Shown: positions 17,468 to 24,189 of the stretch, piece after piece
Layout of the letters: each line of letters begins with the position of its first letter
Numbering within the stretch: the stretch's first letter is position 1
From: Bacteroidota bacterium
GTDB taxonomy: Bacteria; Bacteroidota; Bacteroidia; Flavobacteriales; Flavobacteriaceae
Assembly: GCA_023457535.1 (NCBI GenBank)
Contig: JAEWLN010000040.1
Coordinates: 1-41,306 of the forward strand
DNA: 41,306 nt
Direction: 5' to 3'
Notes under the pieces: model-generated
What the model was told of the DNA's origin: nothing
What the model saw: only the letters and a program-made list of their open reading frames with translations
Database searches by the model: none
Made by a program: the position numbers and the translations under genes

Positions 17468-18792
17468 TGGTTCTGCGCTTTGTCTTTGGATGGAACATAG
17501 TCCAGCACCAGACGCTGGTTTGGATTGAGGTATTTTTTGGCCACGTCGCGGATTTCCTCGCGCGTGACGGAGCGGAAAATGTCGATTTCCGTATTGATCA
17601 GATTCACATCGCCGTAGAGCAGATAGTAAGAAGCGAGGTTTTCTGCAATGCCTTCGATGCTGGCGTTGCTGTTGACGTATTGGTTCTCGAACTTGTTCTG
17701 GAGTTTTTGGAAATCGCGTTCAGAGATGAGTTCTGTTTGCAGTTTGACGATTTCGTCATCGATTTCCGCAAGCACGCTTTGCGCGGTGTTTTGCCCAAGC
17801 GGCAATCCGTAGAGCACGTACAACCCGTAATCTTCCTGGCTGACGTTGAACGCGCCGATCTGGAGCGCCATTTTTTTGTCGTCGACGATCTTTTTGTACA
17901 GCCGCGAACTTTTGCCGTCGCTCAGAATCGATGAAATCATGTCGAGTACGCGGGCGTCGCGCGTTTTCATCGACGGTGTGCGATAAGCTGCAACGATGGC
18001 CGGAATCTGGATGTTCGGGTCCTCGTATTCCCCTTTGATGGTTTGCGTGATGGGTTCTTCCGTAAAGGTTTCGCGTTTGATGGCCGGGCCTTTTTTGATC
18101 GGGCCAAAGTATTGTTTGATCCATTTGCGGGCCTGTGCGCCGTCAAAGTCGCCCGCTACGATCAGCACGGCATTGTTCGGGATGTAGAATTTTTTATTGA
18201 AAGCCTGGAATTCTTCGAGCGTGGCGGCATCAAGGTGTTCCATTGAGCCGATTGTTGCCCAGCGGTACGGATGTTTGGTGAACATGCGTTTTTTGACCTC
18301 GGCGATGAAACTGCCGTAGGGCTGATTGTCAACGCGCAGGCGTTTTTCTTCCTTGACAACCTCATTTTGGGTGTCGACCCCAATCTGGTTGATGATGGGG
18401 TGCATGAGGCGTTCAGATTCCATCCAAAGCCCGAGCTCGAGACTGTTTGATGGAAAAACTTCATAATAATAGGTGCGGTCGTCAGAGGTATTGGCGTTGT
18501 TGATGCCGCCGTTGCCGGTGACGATTTTCATCCATTCGCCGCGTTTGATGTTTTGGGTGCCTTCAAACAAAAGGTGCTCAAAAAAGTGCGCAAAACCGGT
18601 GCGGTCCGGATTTTCGTCCTTGGCCCCGACGTGGTACATGACCGAGGTGATCACCACCGGTGCCGACGGGTCGTGGTGCAGGATGACATGCAGGCCGTTG
18701 TCGAGTTTATATTCTTCAAAGGCGACTTTTTGGGCCGATGCCGCCATGCCGAGCGAAAGTGCTGCGCTGATAGCCATTAGCGTTTTTTTCAT
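17464..18792 (-). CDS. M16 family zinc metallopeptidase (catalytic subunit)
   Basis: A 442-residue secreted peptidase with a signal peptide ending near A-S-A at residues 18-20. The inverted zinc motif H-F-F-E-H is at residues 69-73 and the third ligand Glu lies in N-E-V-V-K-E-E (148/149), 76 residues on, the usual M16 spacing. Two M16 domains (about 24-210 and 215-435) are complete. It is the first gene of a two-gene operon whose second gene encodes a metal-site-free partner. A -7 box at 18849-18856 gives a leader of about 50 nt. The substrate is unknown; known M16B enzymes degrade peptides or process secreted proteins. Confidence 0.93.
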   Translation of the reverse strand: MKKTLMAISAALSLGMAASAQKVAFEEYKLDNGLHVILHHDPSAPVVITSVMYHVGAKDENPDRTGFAHFFEHLLFEGTQNIKRGEWMKIVTGNGGINNANTSDDRTYYYEVFPSNSLELGLWMESERLMHPIINQIGVDTQNEVVKEEKRLRVDNQPYGSFIAEVKKRMFTKHPYRWATIGSMEHLDAATLEEFQAFNKKFYIPNNAVLIVAGDFDGAQARKWIKQYFGPIKKGPAIKRETFTEEPITQTIKGEYEDPNIQIPAIVAAYRTPSMKTRDARVLDMISSILSDGKSSRLYKKIVDDKKMALQIGAFNVSQEDYGLYVLYGLPLGQNTAQSVLAEIDDEIVKLQTELISERDFQKLQNKFENQYVNSNASIEGIAENLASYYLLYGDVNLINTEIDIFRSVTREEIRDVAKKYLNPNQRLVLDYVPSKDKAQNQ

Positions 18793-18848
18793 ATTGGGAT
18801 TAGTGAATGTTGGTTCAATTGGTAGGGAAGGGAAAAAAAATGTTACGA

Positions 18849-18856
18849 CAAAAGTA
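18849..18856 (-). promoter_or_regulatory. Promoter -7 element of the M16 operon
   Basis: The minus strand reads TACTTTTG, matching TAnnTTTG. The 7-bp repeat array begins 11 nt upstream, so the -33 region lies inside repeats. Confidence 0.6.
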
Positions 18857-18866
18857 GGTGTTTTTG

Positions 18867-19250
18867 TTGAATGTCGAACGTTGAATGTCGAATGTCAAAA
18901 GTCATAAAGTCGAAAGTCGTAAATGCAAAAGTCGTAAAGGCAAAAGGATGTAACTTTAAACCTTAAACTTAAAAAAAACAATGTTGAACGTCGAATGTCG
19001 AACGTCGAATGTCGAATGTCGAACGTCGAACGTTGAATGTCGAATGTCAAAAGTCATAAAGTCGAAAGTCGTAAAGGCAAGAAGGCGTAAGGTCAAAAAG
19101 GCGTAAGGTCAAAAAGTCGTAAAGGCAAAAAGTCGTAAAGGCAAAAGGTCGTAAGGTCAAAAGTCGTAAAGGCAAAAGGTCGTAAGGTCAAAAGTCGTAA
19201 AGGCAAAAGGATGTCTTTAAACTTTAAACCTTAAACTTCTCAAACCGAAA
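18867..19250. repeat. Degenerate 7-bp repeat array
   Basis: Most of the M16-rplU intergenic region consists of 7-bp units: GTCGAAC, GTCGAAT, GTCGAAA, GTCGTAA, AGGCAAA and, at the edges, AAACTTT/AAACCTT. Higher-order copies exist: a 51-nt segment at 18873-18923 recurs exactly at 19025-19075. GTCGTAAAGGCAAAAGGATG followed by CTTTAAA/CCTTAAACTT blocks occurs near 18931-18970 and again near 19193-19238. No gene is visible. Confidence 0.9.
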
Positions 19251-19259
19251 ACCAGCGTT

Positions 19260-19387
19260 GCGTGAGCGATGGCAGCGGCATCCTTTTGGGCGCGCAGCGC
19301 AGCGGAGCGCCCGAAAGATACAGCGTACAGCGCGACGGCGCGTTTGAAATTGCTTTTGGAACCGGAAGGCCATGCGCCGGCACGCCC
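19260..19387 (+). repeat. Dispersed structured repeat, copy B
   Basis: Left arm GCGTGAGCGATGGCAGCGGC, then an 11-bp stem (19283-19293 with 19307-19317, one G-U) around a 13-nt loop, then TACAGCGTACAGCGCGACGG, and right arm TGCGCCGGCACGCCC. It ends about 104 nt upstream of rplU in the same orientation. Confidence 0.8.
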
Positions 19388-19428
19388 ATAACTTTGAACC
19401 TTAAACTTTAAACTTTTTTATCCCAGTA

Positions 19429-19459
19429 GTTGCGCGTGTGCAATTTAGTCGTATATTTG
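19429..19459 (+). promoter_or_regulatory. Promoter of rplU-rpmA
   Basis: GTTG at 19429-19432 and TATATTTG at 19452-19459 are separated by 19 nt, the ideal Bacteroidota arrangement. The leader is about 25 nt, AT-rich and without a Shine-Dalgarno sequence. Confidence 0.85.
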
Positions 19460-19490
19460 CGCTCATTTTATCAACAAATAATTTATTGTT

Positions 19491-19865
19491 ATGTACGCAA
19501 TCGTAGAGATAGCAGGGCAACAATTCAAAGTAAGCAAAGACTCAAAGGTGTTCGTTCACCGTCTTTCAGGCGAAGAGGGATCGAAAGTGACTTTCGACAA
19601 AGTTCTTCTCGTGGATGACAACGGCAGCATCACTTTGGGCGCCCCGGCTGTAGAAGGTGCTTCAGTAGAAGCCAAAGTGTTACAACACTTAAAAGGTGAA
19701 AAAGTAATCGTTTTCAAAAAGAAAAGAAGAAAAGGATTCAAAAAGAAAAACGGTCACAGACAGTATTTGACGCAAATCCAGATTGCTGGAATAAGCGTTG
19801 GCGGCGCTAAGAAAAAAGCTGCAGCAAAAAAGACTGAAGAGACTGCAAACGAAGAGAACAATTAA
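19491..19865 (+). CDS. rplU: Large ribosomal subunit protein bL21
   Basis: A 124-residue ribosomal protein that begins M-Y-A-I-V-E-I-A-G-Q-Q-F-K-V, the standard bL21 opening, and contains the basic stretch K-K-R-R-K-G-F-K-K-K-N-G-H-R-Q (about 76-90) that contacts 23S rRNA, followed by T-x-I-x-I. The core ends near residue 103; the remaining 21 residues are a Lys/Ala/Glu-rich tail, longer than in E. coli. It is followed after 19 nt by rpmA, the usual bL21-bL27 pairing. Codons are more AT-rich than in surrounding genes. Confidence 0.97.
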   Translation: MYAIVEIAGQQFKVSKDSKVFVHRLSGEEGSKVTFDKVLLVDDNGSITLGAPAVEGASVEAKVLQHLKGEKVIVFKKKRRKGFKKKNGHRQYLTQIQIAGISVGGAKKKAAAKKTEETANEENN

Positions 19866-19884
19866 TTTTTAAAAAGATAACGTC

Positions 19885-20145
19885 ATGGCTCACAAAAAAG
19901 GTGTCGGTAGTTCCAAGAACGGACGCGAATCAGAATCGAAACGTTTGGGCGTTAAGATTTACGGCGGCCAGGCTGCCATTGCTGGTAACATCATTGTTCG
20001 TCAAAGAGGTTCCAAGCACAATGCCGGCGAGAATGTTTACATCTCTAAAGACCACACATTGCATGCAAAAGTGGACGGAGTTGTAAAATTCCAGAAGAAA
20101 AGAGACAATAAGTCTTATGTTTCAATTGTTCCTTTCGAGGCGTAA
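19885..20145 (+). CDS. rpmA: Large ribosomal subunit protein bL27
   Basis: An 86-residue ribosomal protein near the peptidyl-transferase centre. It starts M-A-H-K-K-G-V-G-S-S-K-N-G-R-E-S and contains R-L-G-V-K and G-N-I-I-V-R-Q-R-G-S-K-H, all typical of bL27. There is no cleavable N-terminal extension of the Firmicutes type, since A-H-K-K follows the initiator directly. It shares the rplU promoter and ends in a strong terminator. Confidence 0.97.
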   Translation: MAHKKGVGSSKNGRESESKRLGVKIYGGQAAIAGNIIVRQRGSKHNAGENVYISKDHTLHAKVDGVVKFQKKRDNKSYVSIVPFEA

Positions 20146-20165
20146 TTAAAACGATATTTATAGAG

Positions 20166-20194
20166 AGCCCGTTCGAGAGAACGGGCTTTTTTTT
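20166..20194 (+). terminator. Terminator after rpmA
   Basis: A perfect 8-bp stem, AGCCCGTT (20166-20173) with AACGGGCT (20180-20187), is followed by eight T. Confidence 0.95.
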
Positions 20195-20206
20195 ATGGTT
20201 GGGTGT

Positions 20207-20335
20207 AGATTTTCTGTAATGGGGGTATTGAAAAATTTTGTATTTTCTGACCTGTAGGGAAGGGGCGTAGGGTTTATCCCTAACCAATTTGCGGGAGATT
20301 TTAGGGTAGAAAATCTGTAGTTTTTGTTAAAGTTT
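20207..20335 (+). repeat. Fold-back repeat R1
   Basis: The ends pair: AGATTTTCT (20207-20215) with AGAAAATCT (20308-20316). An inner hairpin TAGGG-TTTAT-CCCTA lies at 20268-20282. A conserved tail TTTTTGTTAAA follows. An inverted second copy (R2) lies at 22210-22350 and a partial one (R3) at 20566-20602. Confidence 0.8.
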
Positions 20336-20748
20336 TGGTTTGCCTGAACTCAAGTTTATCGTCGTGAGGTTGAGAAGTAGTGTATCGGTTTGGGTTGTGG
20401 GCACATCGACATCTCCGGGCAAAACCTGCGAAAAAAATGCCGCGACTTTAAAACTTGAACTTCTTTAACCGAATGTCGATAGAAATGCAGATTTTAGAAG
20501 GCAGAAAACCTCAAGCTCTTTTAACGAACCGCTGCAGCCAATCACCGGCGCACCTCAGTAATCCATTTTTAGGTAAAAAATCTGTAGTTTTTGTTAAAGT
20601 TTAACACGGGTTGCGCACCACGCTCATGACCAGAACCGCATTTTTTGCCTTTTACTGCGTTGACCGGCAGGGCTGGGTCGAACCGCCGCTGACTATTTGC
20701 TTTGATGCCCTGATGTGCGCAAGTGCTCCACAATGGAATTTCAAATAC
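20336..20748. other. Intergenic region without recognised gene
   Basis: There is no convincing ORF on either strand. The stretch holds scattered short runs resembling the nearby repeats, including partial element R3 at 20566-20602 and a piece near 20483-20510 with AGATTTTAGAAGG. It looks like decayed intergenic sequence downstream of rpmA and ferritin. Confidence 0.6.
20566..20602 (+). repeat. Partial fold-back repeat R3
   Basis: About 37 nt match the 3' end of R1 (20299-20335), including AAATCTGTAGTTTTTGTTAA. The 5' part of the element is absent. Confidence 0.75.
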
Positions 20749-20775
20749 AAAAAAAACCCGTCCAGGATGAACGGG
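20749..20775 (-). terminator. Terminator after ferritin
   Basis: Minus-strand stem CCCGT/ACGGG (plus 20771-20775 with 20757-20761), then eight T (plus-strand A run 20749-20756). It lies about 70 nt past the ferritin stop codon. Confidence 0.8.
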
Positions 20776-20845
20776 AAATTTAAATTATGTCGTAGCCGTC
20801 AGGATGCTTTTTTTATCGCGATGACGCAATTGATTATCTTGTATG

Positions 20846-21373
20846 CTATCCTGCTGTACCGTTTCCAGGGGCCACAACATTGTAGACCTTAATCTGCTGG
20901 ATATCGCGGTCAAACAAATACAATCCGCCTTTGTCATCGCCAATGAGGTTGATTTTATCGAGAATGGCGCGTGCCTGGGCCTCTTCTTCAATTTGTTCGG
21001 TCACATACCATTGCAAAAAGTTGTGTGTGGCATAATCTTTTTCCTGCAATGTCACGTGTACCAGATCATTGATCGATGCAGATACAAAGATTTCGTGATC
21101 GTGTAATTCCTGAAACATATCCCGGAAGGTGTTGAAAGATACATTTGGTGCTTTAAGCTCTGAAATATAAGCTGTTCCACCGCGTTCGTTGATGAATTTC
21201 ACGAGTCGCAACATGTGCATGCGCTCTTCGTCGGACTGTTTGTACATAAATTGCGCAACGCCTTCCAGCCCCTTGGCTTCGGCCCAACAGGCCATGGCCA
21301 GGTAGATTTGCGAGGATTCTCCTTCTATTTTGACTTGCTTGTTCAGCGCGGCTTCGATGGTTTTAGATAACAT
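20846..21373 (-). CDS. ftnA: Ferritin (iron storage, ferroxidase)
   Basis: Stores iron in a 24-subunit shell after oxidising Fe(II). Starting at ATG 21373 the protein has 175 residues. Numbered that way, the ferroxidase ligands fall exactly on the E. coli FtnA positions: Glu17, Glu50, His53, Glu94, Gln127 and Glu130. This supports choosing 21373 over the in-frame TTG at 21382. The four-helix bundle covers about residues 5-160, and the C-terminal tail ends in a Gly/Ala-rich stretch. It is a single gene with a terminator at 20749-20775. The upstream region holds repeat copy C. No Fur-like operator was recognised. Confidence 0.95.
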   Translation of the reverse strand: MLSKTIEAALNKQVKIEGESSQIYLAMACWAEAKGLEGVAQFMYKQSDEERMHMLRLVKFINERGGTAYISELKAPNVSFNTFRDMFQELHDHEIFVSASINDLVHVTLQEKDYATHNFLQWYVTEQIEEEAQARAILDKINLIGDDKGGLYLFDRDIQQIKVYNVVAPGNGTAG

Positions 21374-21495
21374 AGTATTCAATTTTTTATTTGACTTATA
21401 AATTTAAGCAAAATAAGCAGCCAATAATTTGTATCCGTTCTAAATTTCGAGCGCGAAAACAGTTTAAAACAGATTCAAATAACGGTGTTGGAGCA

Positions 21496-21620
21496 GGGCG
21501 TGCCGGCGCAAAAAACATCCGGGTGCCAAACAGCTCCCGGGCGCCGTCGCGCTGTTCGCTGTAGTCCTTGCCGCTCCATTGCATTGCGCGGCTCCGGGCT
21601 GCCGCTGCCATCGCTCACGC
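21496..21620 (-). repeat. Dispersed structured repeat, copy C
   Basis: On the minus strand: left arm GCGTGAGCGATGGCAGCGGC, a GCCGC/GCGGC stem (plus 21588-21592 with 21570-21574) around a 13-nt loop, CTACAGCGAACAGCGCGACG, and right arm TGCGCCGGCACGCCC. It points towards ferritin, about 120 nt upstream of it. Confidence 0.8.
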
Positions 21621-22209
21621 ACTCCCGCGTCTCGCACCGTGATCTTCCGGGTTAAGACATTTTTGTCGCCGTTTGCGCATTTCACCACCTGCGTCCCGCG
21701 CGCCAACCGTTTTACCGGGTTTATTCATTTGTTTTTTGCAATGGGATCTTACCGACAGTACTTTTTGGTCCCGTAGTCAAAATGGAATGATCAATGCCCG
21801 CTGCATCGGGCCATCAGATCGGAAACCCAGCCTGGACTTTGGGGTACGTCACCCTCATGAAATGAGCGATGGCCGTTACGTTTCTGCGTCGGGCTCGCCA
21901 ACCAATCCATTAAAACAACGGGATACCGGCAATATCCGTTTCCTGATCCGAACTGCAACCCGATCTTAGATTTCCCGTTTTGCAAAATCGTCACCCCAAG
22001 AGCCGTACAGGCAACAGCGCTGTATGATTGCGTTAACTGAAAAGGATCGGTTTGCAGATTTCGTGGCCTTCAAATTAAGATTAGGCAATTGGCCTCTGGA
22101 AAGTGATATTCAATGGGGCGATCGGAAATGGAAAAATCAGTCTGGCTGGACTCAAAAATCACCTTCAGGATCGCAGGAGCTTAAAATAACTAAATAGGAG
22201 ACTGGCGTG
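21621..22209. other. Intergenic region with little recognisable content
   Basis: There is no long ORF and no recognised RNA gene. The only candidate is the 57-codon ORF at 22024-22197. The stretch 21640-22020 looks non-coding; short inverted repeats occur but none with a terminator-like tail. Confidence 0.5.
22024..22197 (+). CDS. Small ORF of unknown nature, 57 residues (possible gene remnant)
   Basis: ATG at 22024 to TAG at 22195-22197. The product begins M-I-A-L-T-E-K-D-R-F and is polar, with four Trp in W-P-L-E, I-Q-W-G-D, R-K-W-K and S-G-W-T-Q. Its amino-acid mix is protein-like and there is no signal peptide. No promoter of the TAnnTTTG type and no terminator was seen. It lies in repeat-rich intergenic DNA, so it may be the tail of a decayed gene or a chance ORF. 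I do not recognise it. Confidence 0.3.
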   Translation: MIALTEKDRFADFVAFKLRLGNWPLESDIQWGDRKWKNQSGWTQKSPSGSQELKITK

Positions 22210-22350
22210 GCAATATTTAACAAAAAGTACAGATTTTCTACCGCCAAATGTGCGCGCGATTCGTTAGGGGTAAACCCTACTCCCCCTTCCCTACAGGACC
22301 TAAGTTACAAAATTTTTCAATACCCGCCCTGCAGGAAAACTGTAAATCAA
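22210..22350 (-). repeat. Fold-back repeat R2 (inverted relative to R1)
   Basis: Aligns along its length with R1 on the opposite strand (GGTATTGAAAAATTTTGTA, CCTGTAGGGAAGGGG, GTAGGGTTTA-CCCTAAC, GTAGAAAATCTGTA, TTTTTGTTAAA). The ends pair: plus 22228-22238 with 22335-22344 (one bulge). The inner hairpin TAGGG/CCCTA lies at 22265-22279. Confidence 0.8.
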
Positions 22351-22368
22351 CCCCGAAATTTCACCTAC

Positions 22369-22392
22369 AAAAAAACCGCGAATTTCGCGGTT
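22369..22392 (-). terminator. Terminator of the small lipoprotein gene
   Basis: AACCGCGAATTTCGCGGTT is a near-perfect palindrome (22374-22392) followed on the minus strand by a T run. It begins 6 nt past the stop codon. Confidence 0.85.
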
Positions 22393-22397
22393 CCCAT

Positions 22398-22793
22398 TTA
22401 CTTCGCTTTCGCTTTTTCAAGCGCTTCGTTGTAATTCTCCTTGAGGTTCTCACGCGCCTCATGGAGCGATTCCTTGGTTTTGTCGGCGCCTTCGTTCACG
22501 TTGGCTTTGAGACGGTTCCAGGCTTGTTCGGCTTCAGCCTCGGTTTTACGTGCGGCTTCTTCGGCTTTTTTATCGCCACGCGCCACGGCGTCTTTCACAT
22601 CTTGCTTGGCGCGTTCCCACCGTACTTTGGCCGAATCGGTTTCGATGTTGATGCCATTGGTTTCTGTCGTCCGGGTCGTGGTGACCACCGTATCGCCATC
22701 AACCATATCCGTCGTGGTCATTTCGACCGTCTCTTTTTTACAGCCCACTGCAAGAATTGCAAACAGCGCGGCTGTCCATGTTATTTTTTTCAT
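22398..22793 (-). CDS. Small lipoprotein with long charged helix
   Basis: A 131-residue protein. The start ATG at 22793 gives a signal peptide with lipobox L-A-V-G-C (Cys18); an upstream in-frame codon at 22856 would destroy the signal peptide and is rejected. After a Thr/Val-rich linker (about 22-50), residues about 55-131 are almost entirely charged and Ala-rich (A-K-Q-D-V-K-D-A-V-A-R, E-E-A-A-R-K-T-E-A-E-A), predicting one long amphipathic helix or coiled coil, as in apolipoprotein-like or LEA-like envelope proteins. It has its own terminator. The function is unknown; a stress or envelope-spacer role is only a guess. Confidence 0.8.
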   Translation of the reverse strand: MKKITWTAALFAILAVGCKKETVEMTTTDMVDGDTVVTTTRTTETNGINIETDSAKVRWERAKQDVKDAVARGDKKAEEAARKTEAEAEQAWNRLKANVNEGADKTKESLHEARENLKENYNEALEKAKAK

Positions 22794-22892
22794 GATGTTG
22801 GGTTTTATTTCTAAATATATAAAAACTTCCGCAATGTTGTTTGAAAAAAGGTGCACAAATCGGCAATTGGGCGTTCCATTGTACCCAACATA

Positions 22893-22923
22893 TTGTGCTA
22901 ATGGATTGCAAATCTTATATTTG
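22893..22923 (+). promoter_or_regulatory. Promoter of the T9SS propeller gene
   Basis: TTG at 22893-22895 and TATATTTG at 22916-22923, spaced 20 nt, 25 nt before the ATG at 22949. Confidence 0.8.
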
Positions 22924-22948
22924 CGAAAGTAACTTTAAATAATTTTAT

Positions 22949-24106
22949 ATGATCCGCAAATTTACTATTACTTCTTTATTGTTTTCGGTGGCTGCTATGG
23001 CGCAGGTCACTCCAACGCTGCTCAACGATTTGAGCGACGGTAACACCTACTACGGATTTACTGATCTGGCTGTGCACAACAACACGGCCTACATTTCCAA
23101 CTCAGATGCCGGTATGATCTTCAAAGTCAGCCTTAGCACACCAAACGCTACCCCGGAAATGGTAGTGAGCAATGTTTCGTTCCCAACCGGTTTGGCTGTA
23201 TCGGGTTCCAATTTGTATTATTTCGAAGGTGCCGATGCGGTGTTTTCTGCCGATTCAGGCAAATTGTGGCGACTCGACCTGAGCAACCCTGCGGCAGCGC
23301 CGGTCAATGTCATGTCTAACTTGTCATTCCCTACAGAAATCGAAATTTCGGGAAATATGATTTATGCTGCAGAAAATGTTCTCGTCGATGGCGATCTGGA
23401 TCACGGTCAGGTAACATTGATTAACCTTTCGGGCACGCCTACCAAAACCGTTTTGTACGACCAATTGTACAGTCTGGACGATATGGAGATCGACGGCAAT
23501 AACCTTTATCTGCTCGAATGGGACGATGTCACGGACCAGACGACGATTCTGAAGCTCGACGTTTCTACGGGCCTGCCTGCAACGCCAACAATGTTTTACG
23601 AGGACCCGGCCGGATATTACCCGCTTCGCATTGAAATAGCCAACGGCAAACTGTTCTTTAATATGGACAGCGGTGTTTCTCCGCATATCCTGATGCTTGA
23701 TCTCAACAGTGGCGCTCCGGTAGCTGAAGAGGCTGTTGGTCCGTTTGAATTCAACGGGCAGGGCGTCTATCTTGAGGAAATGGTTGTAACAGCCGATAAT
23801 AATCTGTACGCATTCGGTTCTACATTCGACGGCACCGATTCAAACTATCTGCTTTACACGGCCAATGTATCGTCGCTTGGAGCCAAACGCCACAGCGCGT
23901 CGGCGCTCGGGGTTTATCCAAACCCTTGTACAAGTGAGATTAACCTCAAGGGAATCGCACAGTCGGCGTTCTCAGTATATGACCTTACCGGCAAGCAGCT
24001 CCTGAGCGGTACCACGGACGGCGCCATCAATGTCAGTGCGCTTCAAAACGGCGTATACGTGCTCAACGTCGATGGGTTTCAGGCAGTCAAATTTGTCAAG
24101 CAATAA
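22949..24106 (+). CDS. T9SS-sorted secreted beta-propeller-like protein
   Basis: A 385-residue protein with a signal peptide (about 1-18, ending A-M-A). Residues about 25-305 consist of repeating strand patterns (A-Y-I-S-N, N-L-Y-Y-F, M-I-Y-A-A-E, N-L-Y-L-L-E-W, K-L-F-F-N) like the blades of an SMP-30/NHL-type propeller. Residues about 313-385 form a type A T9SS C-terminal sorting domain: V-Y-P-N-P near the start, Y-D-L-T-G-K in the middle, N-G-V-Y-V-L and a final V-K-F-V-K-Q. It is probably exported across the outer membrane by T9SS and released or anchored. The ligand is unknown. It is a single gene between its own promoter and a double terminator. Confidence 0.85.
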   Translation: MIRKFTITSLLFSVAAMAQVTPTLLNDLSDGNTYYGFTDLAVHNNTAYISNSDAGMIFKVSLSTPNATPEMVVSNVSFPTGLAVSGSNLYYFEGADAVFSADSGKLWRLDLSNPAAAPVNVMSNLSFPTEIEISGNMIYAAENVLVDGDLDHGQVTLINLSGTPTKTVLYDQLYSLDDMEIDGNNLYLLEWDDVTDQTTILKLDVSTGLPATPTMFYEDPAGYYPLRIEIANGKLFFNMDSGVSPHILMLDLNSGAPVAEEAVGPFEFNGQGVYLEEMVVTADNNLYAFGSTFDGTDSNYLLYTANVSSLGAKRHSASALGVYPNPCTSEINLKGIAQSAFSVYDLTGKQLLSGTTDGAINVSALQNGVYVLNVDGFQAVKFVKQ

Positions 24107-24121
24107 AAATCTCAAAAGAAA

Positions 24122-24175
24122 GACCCCGCCCTGCGGCGGGGTTCAAAAAAAAACCCTGCATTTGCAGGGTTTTTT
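24122..24175. terminator. Double terminator between the propeller gene and ahcY
   Basis: Two hairpins in tandem: ACCCCGCC/GGCGGGGT (24123-24130 with 24135-24142) and CCCTGCA/TGCAGGG (24154-24160 with 24163-24169). They are separated by an A run, and the second ends in T residues. They serve convergent genes from both sides. Confidence 0.9.
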
Positions 24176-24189
24176 TATTCTTCAAATAA

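Noticed and set aside
18867..19250. Possible CRISPR array
   Set aside because: The repeated units are 7 bp and contiguous, with no unique spacers of constant length and no cas genes nearby.
20207..22350. Composite transposon or insertion sequence bounded by R1 and R2
   Set aside because: No transposase lies between the elements, ferritin there looks like a normal housekeeping gene, and no target-site duplication could be identified.
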